Shown: positions 22,046 to 35,450 of the stretch, in pieces | How positions within the stretch are numbered: the first letter of the stretch is position 1 | How the letters are laid out: every line of letters begins with the position of its first letter | NCBI RefSeq assembly: GCF_021869535.1 | Contig: NW_026262701.1 | Location: 3,549,501 to 3,613,500 of the forward strand | Reading direction: 5' to 3' | From: Mytilus californianus | Lineage: Eukaryota; Mollusca; Bivalvia; Mytilida; Mytilidae | DNA: 64,000 nt | The notes under the pieces: model-generated | Seen by the model: only the letters and a program-made list of their open reading frames with translations | What the model was told of the DNA's origin: nothing | Databases searched by the model: none | Made by a program: the position numbers and the translations under genes

Positions 22046-23767
22046 GTGCTACTTTTAAATTATACTGCATACCTTAAAAGGAAATCATTTTTTTATTCCT
22101 TTTTTACAACCTTTGCAAAGTTAGATAAAATTGAAATTATTAATAGACATTCAATCTTGATTATAAATGATTCTCAAATACAAAACAATGGATAAAGATA
22201 ACAAAATACAATTTGAAAAAAAACTCAGGACAGCAGAAAGCGAGATCAAATTAATGGTTGATAAAAGAAAAAAATACAAGAATGGATGAACTATTATCAA
22301 GTGATCAGATTAATGGACGATAAAAAAATGAAATACCAGAACGGATACACTACTGTCACGGTTTTTTCTTTACTTATCTGAGAAAGAATGTTATAATAAT
22401 GAAGTGCGTATTTCATTCATAAAATGATTATACGCATTAATATAAATTATTTATTTCTTTGAGTAACATATCTCAAAATAAACAATAATGTCTGGCCACT
22501 AATTTTACTGGAATGAAACTATGTGATAATTCTTGATAAAAGTTTTATCCTAAAAGTACAACCGAAGCGTCGTTAAGCAATTCAGCAAAAAAGTAAAAAA
22601 TGAAAACAATACTGCTAAAAGTGCAGTGCTGCTTGTTTAACCCAAAACATACAAATAGATATGAAATTAAACTTATGTTAAATGACAATACAATAATTTG
22701 TCTCCTACCAGATTAATTAAGATGGTTACTAGATACTGCCTAATAAAACAAACTCATGTTATTAGTTGTTTTTTGTGATTTGTGTTATTCGGATAAGTTA
22801 AGCTTCAACAGAGTTTTACCGAACTGAACCACGTACTTAATTCCCGTTCTTGTGTGAATTTTAGTTGGGTATCATGGCTAAATGAAAATGTTCATGCTAA
22901 TTGTCTAAGAATTCGAAGTTGTGTACAAATGTAATACTAATGTCTGTTATACTATGGTAGAAGATATATTGTTCACTAACACGTGACAATTACGATTGTC
23001 AGGAATAATAAAACAACGATTTCTGGCTGACTGTTCATGTCGGGCACATGTGTTAACATTATCTAAATTGTTGTTTGCTTAACGTCCAGTGACAATTATT
23101 TCATGCATGTTCATGCAATATTGACACTATACATTGTTATGATCTGAACCTTTTGCTGATTTATTGGTAATTTGCACTCATCCCAATATATGTTACGCTA
23201 GATGCATCTTGTTGGTTGCTGCACTGTGTATGTGTTTTTATTGTGTATGTTAGTTTTACGCCGTGCAGTCTAGGTAGACAAAGTGGAAGGTTTGTGTACA
23301 CGTTAACCTTGTTTAACACCACATGTTTTGGCTGTAACAAGTATGCTAGCTATCTGGACCATGAGTTTTTCGTAGTTGTTTTCATTTTTATTGACCATGC
23401 AATTACATTTTAATACTTATTGTATTTTTGCTTTCGTTTTAACCATGTATCTGAAGTTCAGATCAAATAAATTACCGAAAGGTTTAGTTGTATCGATACA
23501 CACTTGCACTTTCGATGTTCTTTTTGGTGGCTTTGGTTTTCCTGCTACACTTATGAGCTTCACTACATGTAGTTTGTACTGAAACACCCGCTAGCATTAG
23601 TATGATTAGGACATATAAAATGTACCATGACTACCCGTCAAGAAGGATATTTAATTTCCGGTGTTCCTAGCTTCATTACTATATGTAGTTTGTATCAAAA
23701 TACCCGATACAATCAGGACATATACAATGAACACTGGCAACCTGTTTTATCAGAATAAATTAAATTC
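22046..23767. other. No gene seen
   Basis: AT-rich sequence. ORFs at 23216-23582 are short and unrecognised. Confidence 0.4.
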
Positions 23768-23772
23768 GACAG

Positions 23773-23902
23773 TAGGGGCGGATGCAGCCATTTTAAAAGG
23801 GGGTGTCCAACCCAGGATAAGTGGGGTTCCAACCATATATCCCCATTCAAAAGCATTGATCGTCAAAAAAAGGGGGGACCCCCCTTCCTGGATCCGCCAC
23901 TT
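23773..23902. mobile_element. 130-bp MITE-like element, 14-bp imperfect TIRs
   Basis: The left end AGGGGCGGATGCAG and the complement of the right end CTGGATCCGCCACT agree at 12 of 14 positions. The direct repeat GACAG flanks it (23768-23772 and 23903-23907). The two ORFs over it on opposite strands (23661-23945 and 23750-23938) are shadows of the element. Confidence 0.7.
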
Positions 23903-23907
23903 GACAG

Positions 23908-26900
23908 ATAGTTTGATAGTAACCAACACGGCAATCATACTCTAAATGTAACAACAATCAGCGTAGTACAAAATGTTAGGCTTCATTCAGATATAGCATT
24001 CCCTAGAATTTGGGTAATGTAAACACAACTAATTAACTGGTCAGATTCTTTATCAATGGAAACACATCAGCAAATCAATATCTTGTTTTCAAAACATTTC
24101 ATTTTGTTTCCAGCAGCCTATCAAAACAATCTATCAAGTTTGATATCTTTCAGCTCTACCCTAAGTAAATATCAGTTGACCTGGATATCTAAATAACTTA
24201 AAATGACCTACATTGTAATCGACGGGAGAAATAGATGCCACGTTATTAGATTGGATTTAAATTAGAAACATACATTTTTTTATTATTATTAACATGATTT
24301 TTTTTCTTCTATTTTCTAATTTTCCATTTATATCTTTATTTGTAATATTTTAGGTTGAATGTTTTACAACTTTATATCTATTGATTAGTATTAAAGAATA
24401 AACTTTTTTTTCCAGTTTGCTTTTCTCGTTCAACTCATCTTCAACTTCCCTTTTGAGGAGATTCCCGATCATTTTCTTTATTTTTCACGTAATGTGTTGT
24501 TGGTCCATATTTTTTGTTTTTCGTCTCTTCTATACCATGGGCTTGTCTGACCAACTTTAGCACATTTTGAATCCCCCCTCCCTTTTTTTACCGTTTTGGG
24601 TGAGACCTTTACATATAGCCTACAGTCAATTGCATTGCTTGCTACTCATAGGTATTCACGATTGTCTTTTAAAAAGTAAGAAATGATCGGCATTACTTAG
24701 CGGTAAAAGGATTTAAAATCGCCAATTTAAAGCCAGTTATCCGCTTGGTACATATTTGGTAGTTGCATTGTAGTCTATTATTAACATTTACAGTAATAAG
24801 TTGAATCACAGCCTAATTTGGGTCTTTTCGAAATTAGACGGAAAGGTTGACAGATGCAAAAAGAAGTTTATCATCTTAAAAAAAACACCATCCAACCAAT
24901 ATTAATGTTAAAGGCATGATACTGTTTTAAGTTTTATATTTAAGCTTGAATTTTGTTGAATAATATTAACAGAATTATACCGGCTAAGGAGTCTGAAGAC
25001 GACCTGTCAGTATATGTGAACTTAAAAGTTGTGGCATTTGGCAGATTTCGCTGCGCTGGATTTAACAATCATATATATTAAATGAACATTTTTTGATAGC
25101 ATCTTGGTACCAGGGTACAGACATATTAGTTTAATTTATATATTAGTGACTGTGGTTTGCCATAATTTGCGGTAGCCACATTATAAGTTACATCTATATA
25201 TAAATACAGACATTTATAAATAGACGAAAATGTACACCTTTCATTCCTTATAGTACCTCAGAAAAAGACCTCAATATGAAAACTTTATAACGTAGAAAAT
25301 TGAACCATGAACATGAACTTGGAGTCAGATGTACACTGCCATGCATACATATACATTTTACTTAACTAACCCTAATGCATCCATCTGTCTCGCATCCTGC
25401 GACATTCGTGGAAGGTAAGACACAAAGCGTAAAAAGTATCGACATGATATCACCGGAAAGAAAAGTAATTTCTTAGATTGGATATTTATCCCCTAAAGTG
25501 ACGATACATACACATGTGCTTAGTTTTAAATAAAAAGGAAAGAGGAGAAACACCAAGGCCAAAAAGAGAAAACGAACAGCAGTCCACAAAACACCGAACT
25601 GAAAGAAAAAAAAAAAGATTGAGATCACGTACTCTGTTCAAAGGGCGACAAATCAAATTGTGTCATGACGACGTTAAATTTTTACATTTGTTATCGTTGA
25701 AATCACATTTGTTAGCATTGGAATATTCCTCAGTGGAATATTCATACTTATTCATCAAAACTTTCTCAATAATTATGTAGGTCCTTTTTCATTAATGCAA
25801 ATGCCAATATTTAGGTGAATATGTTATGGATATATTAACAGATACAGTCTGACATACACTAATAAGGATATATATATAATTAGTTTTTGGCACAGATGTT
25901 TGTCAAGAAAAAAAAGTGATATCCATTATTACAATGTATATCCAGTTGCGGATTCATGGTGGTGTAGACGGCCTTAAATCTTCAAAAAATAGTCTCACTT
26001 GGCGGTGTTTTTTTTAATCACATTGGACCATTACGACCTCCCCCCTTCTCCCCCATTTTCCGCCCATGATATCACAGTTGCTTTATAAAATATGACTTTC
26101 AAGGATGAGGGTTTGGCTTGGATTACAAAAAGAGAATGCTGTACCAAGTGTACAGAGAAATGGGAGAAAGAAAAAGAAAAAATCACAGTGTTTTTTATGA
26201 ATACGCAGTTAACTTACCAGTAACCCCTTGCTCAAAACTTTCATTCTGGAGTTTCAAACTTATAAGTGACAACAGGCCGCACATTTTTAATTCTAGGGAA
26301 ACCCCTCGTCATGAAGATACAAAGTGGACCTCTTTGGAACCTCTAGATAAATATCCGGGTATCTTCATTGTCATCGTAACACTAACAAACCTGCATAAAA
26401 CCGAAAGTAATCAACAATAACATTCATGTCACATAAATTTTGGAGTATCGGATTAAACAGATTTAAACAGATTTTTAGGTTGAAAAAAGTGGTTACTCAA
26501 AGGAGACAAAATCAAATTCATTAAATGTGTAAGTACATAAGATATTGAAAAGGGGGAGTCTGTATTTTTTGAAAGTGAAACGCGTATAAATTTTACTTCT
26601 GTAATATTGCATAAAAATGTGATAGGTCAATAGATTAACAAACAACCAATGGATTTATTTTACATAAAAGCTAATTGCATTTTGTGTATCGGAAAACTTT
26701 TTTCTTAATGAACTAGATTTTAACAGTTAACAGAGGGGACAATAGGGGGATACAATTCTAGTGTTTGATTATACAAACATCAATCATGGTATTGAGGAAA
26801 ACAAAAATCCGTTTTTTAAAGTTTTTTAAACAAAATTTGGAATTTTGAGATTCAGCTTTTAGCATCTCTGCATTAGATGGCAAAAAAAGTAAAACACCTG

Positions 26901-27891
26901 TATTTTTTTAACTGTTCACTATGTTAGGTGTTTAAATTGTGTATTGTGCAGATCCAATATATTACCTGACACATGGTTGAGAGATTTTATCAAACTTAGT
27001 AGTTAATATTTTGTCACTTCCTGTAGCATTAGAAAAGCAAATTAAAATCAAAGTGGGTTTATAATTTTCTGAAGCATAAAATTTTATACATCTAGGTCGA
27101 GCCATGCCTCAATAACTTTTCATGTAGCAAAGGTTTGTGAATGCAAAAAGGCAATGATAAATCTAAAGATCTTTATCCAATTTCACAAGTCCTGCAAGAA
27201 AGTATAATACAAATTTCTGTTTTAACAGATATCATATTGGTACAAAACCTAAAGAAAAAATATTACATAAGTGATTAAGTATTTCAAAATAATTGCAACA
27301 CCTGTTTTCTGTTAAATGAATAAAAGGATATGTGTAATGTTTATCAGTAAGGTCTCGTGTGAAAATGAATTCCATTTAAATCACATCATTTCAACATTTA
27401 ATTATATATCATTAAATGTGTGTCTGCTTCTTATTAGACGTGTTAGGAAAGTCAATACGATTTTGACGCTGATGTTAACTACCAATACCACTACAGGTTA
27501 TAGTGGGGACCATCTCAAAAAGCCCATATAATCATTCATTATAGTTACCTGTATGGGTTTGTTTGATAATGCTGAAATGTTTTTTAAACAATAAAATAGT
27601 AACAATTTATTCCGCAATACACGGACGAGGATCCAGCAAAACAATCATAATACGATCATAGTTCATAAAATTGCTTTGTTTCATAGTAGTGATCGATTCA
27701 GTTTGAGTTCGTTATTTCCCCTTTTCTTACTATTTTGTTAAACGACTACAAGGAAAATCTACAAAGTGATCAAAATAAATGAATAAAAAAAACCCACTGC
27801 AATCAAACCACATCCGAATCCGAATTTTTACTCTACATCAATCTTTGCTCAAAACTTTCGTTTATTTGAATTTTTTTTTAGAATATACTTT
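23908..27891. other. No gene seen
   Basis: Four kilobases of AT-rich sequence. ORFs at 25514-25780 and 26118-26420 (88 and 100 codons) are low complexity or unrecognised; the first resembles a lysine-rich read through an A-rich repeat. No splice-bounded coding segment was recognised. Confidence 0.4.
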
Positions 27892-28000
27892 TCATGTCGG
27901 GGCTTTTTTTAGCTTTTATGCGGGATGGAGTTTTCTCCATGTTGGGGGTCATACGGTGACCTATAGTTGCAAACATTTACGTCATTTTGTCTCTGGTACA
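27892..28000 (+). repeat. Family A fragment
   Basis: 'tcatgtcggggctttttt', 'gcgggatggagttttctcca' and 'catacggtgacctatagttg' follow the order of the family A centre in copy 4771-5155. Confidence 0.5.
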
Positions 28001-29879
28001 AAAAATGTAGATTCAATTTGATTATCTTTATCATTTGATTTTATCTACTAGAAAGGTCACTGGCAATTTAATTTAATACTGAAAAGCGACAATATCTAAA
28101 AATAATAACGTAAAAATGTGTGAATTAATTATTCTATTTCACATTTTAACTGACATTTTCTTTCTGTAAACTTTTGTCAGTTAGTTTTTTGGACAAAAGA
28201 GGTTATCGAATTAAGTTTTAAAAGATTACAGTTCGTTAACGTTTGGGCAATATTCAAGCATGTTAAATTTACGTTTCGATGAAAAGTCGGAATTTTTTTT
28301 TCTTCTTGGTATCACGGCTTCCTCCACCAAAGAAAAAAAAACAGAACATCACGATTAAATTGAGATATTGTTGAAAGTGACGTAAACTTTCATATGGAGA
28401 AGTTAATTTTATTATCTTTGGGTCTGGAGGATATTTTGAAAATGGAATATTTATTTTCACCTCTTGCAAAGTCTGCTGAATTATATGTCGGGCATTTTTT
28501 TTTTTTTTTCGATTTCCTTCATTTTGTTTTACCTTATATTCACTGTTCACTCCGCTTACTTAATTGGACGGTATATAGTGATGGGTGGATGGGTCCATCC
28601 GTCCGTTCTTTGGTCTTTCTGTCTATGCATTGCATTCATACCCAGATACATGTAGTAGTAGACAATACGAATCACATATAGCTCGTGAAAAATAGTTTTC
28701 TTGAACACCAAAACGATGCGCAGCAAGATAGCCTTCTTCCAAGAATTGGCACCAACATTGGAATTGGATTTTTCTCCAATCTGTGTAAATTTAAGTGATA
28801 AGATTTATGCGAACTTTCCACCAATTGTTGCGCCATATAGGAGACATCAAATAAGACAAAACCGCAAAGGGAAATAGTAAAATACAAAAAAACTAAATAG
28901 AAGAATTTCAGTATGTCAAGCTTATGTCGAAGACGCCATCAAACGTTTAAAAACATTAAGGGTTGTCGGGACTTTGTGGAGACATCCAAGACACAAATCA
29001 AATCATATTGTCGAATTGTGTGCTAGACTTGTACAGAGGCAAATTGAGTTATTTGACTCTTACACATATTCTTCTCATATCACTTAAGGTATATATTTGG
29101 ACTTGTGGCCGTAAAATCCGTCATTCCCATTCTTGGCCCTTTCATATATTTTTTTAACGTTTTGTTTTGCACTCCTAAATCAAACAAATACAAATGAATG
29201 TATGAAGATCTACGTAAGCCCAATGTCAGTCTTCAAATTTGGAGTCGACGTTAACCGTTCGCTTCATATTGTATCAAACACACCACAAAGCTAAACTATA
29301 CCACGCCGGGATACTTTTCAATGCAATTTCATTTTGAGAAAGTCCACACTTAAATCTTGTATCAACATCAGCGCAGTATTTAAATCCCTTTCCTAACACG
29401 TCTATTTGTCGATTTAAACTTTTTCTATATATCAACGAAAACTTCATAAAAATTAAATGGCTAAAGACGAACTTTAAAATAGGCATTAAATCTACAAATA
29501 AGTTAAGGAACACAATAAGCAAAAAATATTGATAGGTTATGGAACTCCTTGTCGAGATATTAAATTTAAAAAAAAGCTGACTCTGACTTTTACCTTAAAT
29601 TTAGCATTGGCATTATTTTGGTCTAAAATCGTAAGAACAGAAATCTAGAATCTGCTTAATTTTTGGTAAGTGACCTTTCATGAGCTAATGAAGTCTTATA
29701 TGAAAAGAAAAGTGGGTGATATGCAGCATGAATATAATTTTACCCTGTATCGTAGGAAAAAATCAATAGTTCGAACATCTGACAAACATTCCTAAGTCTG
29801 ACATGATTACATCATTAATGCAGGTATTGGTCATTTCGAGTAATATTTATCATAATAATGTCTGTTATGATCCTATGTT
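28001..29879. other. No gene seen
   Basis: AT-rich sequence. ORFs between 28269 and 29522 (up to 95 codons) are in conflicting frames and unrecognised. Confidence 0.35.
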
Positions 29880-31110
29880 TTGATGTTACGGTCGCGGATG
29901 GTATTTAGGTGTCGCCACTTTCATTTCAGAGATCAAGATGGTGTTGGCATAAATGTTTGAATGGGGCGTCCAATTAGACGTTCTGATGGTCTCCCACCAG
30001 TTGCGGCTACTGGAGTCGATGTATACGCCATAAGTGCACGAAAAATGTCCCCTAATATTTATGTTTCGCCTATTTTAACTGTTCTTTTGGCCAATCCGTT
30101 TGCTTGAGGATTATGCAGACTCGAGAAAGACTGTACAAAGTTGCACCCCTTAGCAAAAAATTGAAAGATATGCGATGTAACTTGGGTTTCATTATCTTAT
30201 ATTTTTGACATTCTTTACCAATGACGACCAGGCAGCGGTTTCGTAACATCATAGAATGTAAGTACTGAAGTGTCGGTCCGCATACACATCCTTGATACTA
30301 TCACAAGCTTTCTGTTACTGCGTTCCCCATAGTCACACAATCAGTAAATCAGTAACTGGTTTCATAACCAACGATAGTTCAGGGAGAAACCTATCTTCCG
30401 AGATAGTTGATCATTCCAATAACTTTACGTAATTTGGTCACATTTGTTGGTGCTTTCAGTTCCTTTATGGTCTTCATTCGCTCAGGATTCGTCACTTATG
30501 ATATGAACATAGTTCTTTAACTGTGATTTTTCAAATTCACAATTGTCTTTGTTTAATTTCAACCAAGACTTAAGAATCCTCGATTGTTTTAACATGTTGT
30601 GCATTGTGATCCGCTTTTGTTTTGGCGTAAATAAGTATGTCATCGGTAATCACTTTTGTACCTGCACTACCCTTACATAGCGTCATCATAACGATATAAT
30701 AAATGTAGTAAATTTCTGGTTGTATGTATCAAGTGACGCCTACTAAATTCCGCTCAAAGATTCCAGTTTCGAAAAGTACTTTGCACTAACAAGTTTCGGC
30801 GAGATATCATCAAGATTCAGTAGCATACAAGTTACCCACTTAACCGCCTTGTTAAGGTTCTTCAAGTTAGTTTACACAATTTCAACACTCTTTTTACTAC
30901 CGGGTACCATAGGCGAGCACCACTCGGTAGGTTTGGTCACCTTTTCAATAATATCTTCCCATTCCATGCGACTCAACTCGTCTCCGACTTTTGGTAATTA
31001 CTGAAACGGAATGCCATACTCTGTTGTCAATCAATAAGGTTTCACTCCGTTTCATAACGCGATTTTAATTGGATTACATTTCACAAGTCTGTTAGTGCCA
31101 AATATGCTTG
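29880..31110 (-). pseudogene. Ty3/Gypsy pol relic: RT, RNase H edge, integrase end
   Basis: Read right to left on the minus strand, the sequence encodes recognisable Gypsy blocks in shifting frames: an RT start of the type KVTKPTEWCSPMVPG (near 30880-30960), a palm box reading ITDDILIY (near 30630), an RT thumb/RNase H junction with APTNVTKLRKVIGMINYLG (near 30395-30460), and then the integrase C-terminal side (AYTSTPVAATGGRPSERLIG, near 29965-30030). The RT-then-integrase order is the usual Gypsy order. The middle of RT and most of RNase H and integrase are deleted, and stops and frameshifts are frequent. It is an old dead copy. Confidence 0.75.
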
Positions 31111-31339
31111 CTGCGTTTATGTGTTTGATCAACTAAGGCTGTAGGAAAATGACTTCAACATCATTTAAATGTGGTTTTCCCCCTCACTGAAGGTTGACGT
31201 CCTCGACGAGGCATTAATCATAAGACATTGCTTCGCATGATGTCAAGGATGATTCTAGACAACTCTATCTCCAAGTTTATAATCTTCCTTTCTTTGCTTA
31301 AAACTCCAACTACATTTACAGTTTATTCTCAGTAACCTG

Positions 31340-32170
31340 CAGTCTCGGTTTTGGATTGTGACCTACTGGGGTACAACATAATCCTCGAGGTACTTAGGTG
31401 ATTGTCTGCTCCTCTGTGGTCTAGTTGACTCTAGTGGATCTCGTGGTGGTGTAAGTAATATTCATCTTCTTCGTACCTCTATTGATTCAAGAGCTATGGT
31501 GCCTTAATCTGCTTATCTAGTGAAGGGTCTGTTGGTGCACTCTCATGTAGATCAATAGAAGTGTGTACTTTAGTCGTCTGAGAAGTTACTGTTTCCGTTT
31601 CTTCCATGCTCACATGGGTTAGTTCTGCAGCCCTTATGTCATCAACAGGTAGAACATCCCCTCCTAAACCTAGCTACCCTCAGCTATATCGTGGTCGTCA
31701 TCACCAGTCAAACCAAGTTTCCCTTCTTCCTGTTAGTCTACACTGGTACATTACTTTTAGTGTTTTCAGGTATCCAATATATATACTCCTGCTCCGACTC
31801 CTCATCTGATTCCTCTTCAGTGATCCTATCGTCACTGTTTCTTTCAGATTTTGTCAGTTCCTCAATCTGTTTCTTTCTTTTCCGCCTGGGCGTAGGACGT
31901 GTCTTTTCTTGTTCTGTATCTTTAACAATTAACAGATCACCAATTGACAAGGGCAAATTCCGATGTAGCGTCCTCTTACTTCCTTTTTTCTACCACGTAC
32001 ACTGGAATTCAACAGTTACGTTGACTAATAATCCAGTACGGGTCATCTTCATACCCTTCTGCTAACTTTTGCTTTCCATCGAAGGCTAGCTTCTTCACTC
32101 AAACTCTATCTCCAGGTTTTCGCACCGTTCTTTTGACTCTCTGGTCGTTACTTGTCTTCTGGTGCTTCTG
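31340..32170 (-). pseudogene. Ty3/Gypsy pol 3'-end relic
   Basis: Minus-strand frames here (for example 31738-31956) give a highly charged tail with DTEQEKTRPTPRRKRKKQIE and an acidic run, preceded by a segment resembling the C-terminus of a Gypsy integrase and followed by 'TTRSTRVN'-like sequence. It lies upstream (in minus orientation) of the RT relic at 29880-31110. The locus therefore holds parts of two copies or a rearranged one; no LTRs were recognised. Confidence 0.5.
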
Positions 32171-32999
32171 TGTCAGCAATGCTAGACAGAATCCAATGGG
32201 ACCTCGATGTCACTCAATATCAGATTGTTTTTATCTTCTATGAATCCTTATGGTAAGTTATAAACCAAATTATCTTTCCAAAAAATTAAAGGCTAAGACT
32301 TTTATGAAAAGAAAATTCGAATTGTTTTGATTTTGTTCACAAAGAAATTCCTGATTTTCAAAATATGTCTGATATGGAGAGGAGACAGTGTCTTAAAGCA
32401 TAATTTCTACATGAGTCACTTTTTTAATGTGTGTATACTAATGGCAATGTAATATATGGGTTATATAATGTGATAAAATACAATTCACAAATTAATGTGG
32501 CTACCTGCAGCTGGCTGACACAAATAACAGAATATTTTGGGTTTACATCAATTAGAGACAGCAACTCAACACTATTTTCACCTTATTTTTGGGTATTAAT
32601 TAATATGTAGATATTTCCAAGACATATATATGGATTATTAACCATATCAAAATATACCATTACAAATAATTTTTTTCAACTTTATCACCAGCTGAAACTT
32701 ACCCAACTCTAAAACGACAAATCATAAAATATATAATACATAAACTACAGGAATCAATCTAGGCCTTCTTGCGTTGGTGCACGATATATGAAAAATTGCC
32801 TTCAATCTGACGGTTAATGTTCTCTAAATCTTGAATGGCAAAGCCAAATATTTTCAAAATTGAAAGAGAGCTTTCTTCAGTCTTGAGGACAAAATAGACT
32901 AAACACTAAAGGTTATTAATTTACAAAGACACATAAAAGAACTCGATAACACGTAATTAAGATGATAAACAACGTCAGTACCTAAAGTCTTTACTTCAA
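32171..32999. other. No gene seen
   Basis: AT-rich sequence with no supported feature. Confidence 0.4.
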
Positions 33000-34170
33000 G
33001 ATCATCATGTATTATTTGTGAAGTTTTATCAAAAAGGTCTTGGTTTTATTCCGATGATTTTTTTTTAGAAAAAGGACGAGACGTTATTTGACATAACCCT
33101 GGTTCATCAGCTTTCTGCTAAGACACTGGTGACGTTTTATAAAGTCTGAGTAGCAGCTGCAAGCTCTTGAATACCGAATGAATTGGGAAATGTATATCCC
33201 ATATGCAGGTGAAGTTGATATTTTGCTACTAAAGTGGGGGAAATTGATAATTTCAAAATTAAAATCGTCTCGTTTGGTATAGATTCTGGTACTAAGATGA
33301 CTGCTTATGCCAAATTCGAGGTATAAGTCTGAAAATGAGGCAGAGGAAGCGGTGTAAGTTGTTTCTTTAATTTCTAGTTCTGGAGGATAAAGTAATGGAA
33401 CCCAATCAGAAAAGTTTGGATTGTTAATGGAAAGAACATCATCAATATATCTGAATGTGAAATTAAAAGATCTGGCTTCTTTGTGACTAAAGGAAATCCG
33501 ACTCATATGAAAATAAGAAGAGGTCGGCATGGAGAGGTGCACAGTTCGTTCCCATAGGAATGCTGACAATTTGTTGAAAAAGTCTACCTCCAAATTCAAC
33601 AAATATGTTGTCAATAAGAAACTCCAGCATACTGATCACTTGTTTCTCTGTGTAGCATGTTTTACCTTTCTTCACTTTTAACAAAATAAGCCGTATGGTA
33701 TCCCAAATTGATAGATTTATAGCGTATGCTACGATTTTTATATTGGAAAGCACCGTGGATTATTTTGTTTAGACGATTTTGCAATTTTACATGGGGAATG
33801 ATGGTATACATGGTTGAAAAATCAAAAGTTTTGATAGAAATAATTTCAGAGAAAGATCGAGATTTAAAATTTCCAAGAAGTTCTTTAGAGTTTTTTAGAA
33901 TCCACATATGGTTAATACCAATACGCGAGTAAACAGTTTCACAGTATTTCTAAAGACCTTCTTTCACTGCGGATAGAACTTTTGTCAATCTAATGGACAA
34001 TTCCTTTGATAGAACATGCAGATGAGCCGGCAATGTACCGTTGCTTGTACGGAATTTTGTAAAGCTTAGGTATCCAATACAAACAAGGTAGGTCCTCAGA
34101 TTTGCGTTAGCCATAAAGGACTTATGATTCGCCAAAAAGATTAATTCCATACAATTGATAACATTCATTT
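33000..34170 (-). pseudogene. Penelope-like element reverse transcriptase, frameshifted
   Basis: Four overlapping minus-strand frames join into one RT read with shifts: 34168-33950 (N-terminal part, HVLSKELSIRLTKVLSAVKEG), 33907-33662 (RT motif A region, IKTFDFSTMYT), 33753-33487 (IPMGTNCAPLHADLFLFSYE) and 33614-33084 (RT motif C, FRYIDDVLSINN, then KRDDFNFEIINFPH). The catalytic YIDD is present. The IPMGTNCAP and KRDDFNF blocks are typical of Penelope-like RTs in bivalves. At least three frameshifts and no downstream GIY-YIG on this strand show it is dead. The same family occurs at 57148-57890, 54000-54345 and 2380-2552. Confidence 0.85.
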
Positions 34171-34175
34171 ACCTA

Positions 34176-34290
34176 TTTTTTTTTTTTTTTTTCATTCATT
34201 TTATGTGTTTGAGCTTTTGATTTTGCCATTTGATAAGGGACTTTTCGTTTTGATTTTCCTTGGAGTTCGGTATTTTTGTTATTTACATTT
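34176..34290 (+). repeat. Poly-T run and family C fragment
   Basis: A T run of about 18 (34174-34191) is followed by 'tgagcttttgattttgccat' and 'ccttggagttcggtatttt', family C landmarks. Confidence 0.6.
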
Positions 34291-34380
34291 TAAATGTTAA
34301 CACGTCATTCACAGTCAGAGAAAAACATGACCTTGTGCAATGCCTAATTACAAGTATCGACAGATTGTAGATACGTGAAT

Positions 34381-34649
34381 ATAGATATAAGAAGATGTGG
34401 TATGAGTGTCAATGAGACAACTCTCCATCCAAGTCAGAATTTATAAAATAAACCATTATAGATCAAAGTACGGTCTTCAACACGGAGACTTGGCTCACAC
34501 CGAACAGTAAGCTATAAAGGGCCCCAAAAATTACTAGTGTAAAACCATTCAAACGGGAAAACCAATGGGTCTAATCTATAATAAAAACGAGAAACGAGAA
34601 ACACTTATGAACCACATCAAGAAACGACAACTACTGAACATCAGATTCC
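34381..34649 (-). repeat. Dispersed repeat family A
   Basis: Same order of landmarks as 20400-20690. It ends at 'catcagattcc', directly followed by a short (AT)n run. Confidence 0.75.
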
Positions 34650-34759
34650 ATATATATATAATGATAATAATATTTAGTTTAGTTTCATTTTACCGAAACA
34701 TGTAACAAAATCAATATTTATATTAATAAAAACAATACTGAAAGATCTGAATACAGTGT

Positions 34760-35030
34760 TGAATTGGTAACCTTTTAGAATAAGTTTATTAAAAGGATCA
34801 ATACATTTACCCGAAAATATGTGAGGTTTGACCTCACAAAAAAACCGTATATTCCTGTCAGCCAACACTTCAGGTTACCAGATCACAATCTGAAAGATTT
34901 TGATCACATGAAGATCCTTGTGATCGAACAGGATTGTACATGGCAAAATAGGCAAAGAGAGAATCGGGAGAAGTTTTGGATAAAAACACTGGGTGTCCTC
35001 CATCCAAATGGAATCAATAGAAAGAAATAA
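34760..35030 (+). pseudogene. Penelope-like GIY-YIG endonuclease C-terminal fragment
   Basis: The plus-strand frame 34821-35030 (69 codons) contains PVSQHFRLPDHNLKDF and later REKFWIKTLGVLHPNGINRK, the pattern of the distal GIY-YIG domain found at the C-terminus of many Penelope-like elements. The GIY and YIG strands themselves are missing. It is on the opposite strand to the RT relic at 33000-34170, so they are separate insertions or an inversion. Confidence 0.65.
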
Positions 35031-35396
35031 TTAAATTTACAGTCTAATGTTTATATTATGATATTCAGGATTTTGGATTAAAATCAATCGACCAAAACTT
35101 ACCTGTATTATTACTGATCTATGTTTACACCTTATACATTATATATCAGTATTGTTAAAACTTTTAACACTGAGGAAGGCCATTTGTTGAGCCGAAATAT
35201 TTGCAATTATTGTATAATTTATATCATCTGTTCAGTTTTTCCATCTTTGTGCGATGATATTCAACACTTTTTAGTGTTTTGTTTTCCATCTATTTATCGG
35301 TATTTTAGACTCATATAATTTTCCCTGTTTGTGTAGTATTGTCAATTTTGATGATCCAATACCTATTAAGTTTACTGGTTGGTAGATTCTTATAGA

Positions 35397-35398
<2 letters not shown>
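35031..35398 (+). other. Putative 3' region of the Penelope-like fragment
   Basis: Non-coding AT-rich sequence after the GIY-YIG stop. At 35170-35197 CUGAGGA is followed by a GGC...GCC hairpin and GAAA, reminiscent of a hammerhead core, but stems I and III do not form convincingly. It runs into the (AT)n tract. Confidence 0.3.

Positions 35399-35447
<49 letters not shown>
35399..35447. repeat. (AT)n microsatellite bordering satellite array 1
   Basis: About 24 AT dinucleotides leading directly into the satellite at 'ataaacaagtctaaatt'. Confidence 0.95.

Positions 35448-35450
<3 letters not shown>

Noticed and set aside
21007..22195. Cys/Val-rich ORFs as small secreted proteins
   Set aside because: They read through the degenerate 35-bp minisatellite and stop at its edges.
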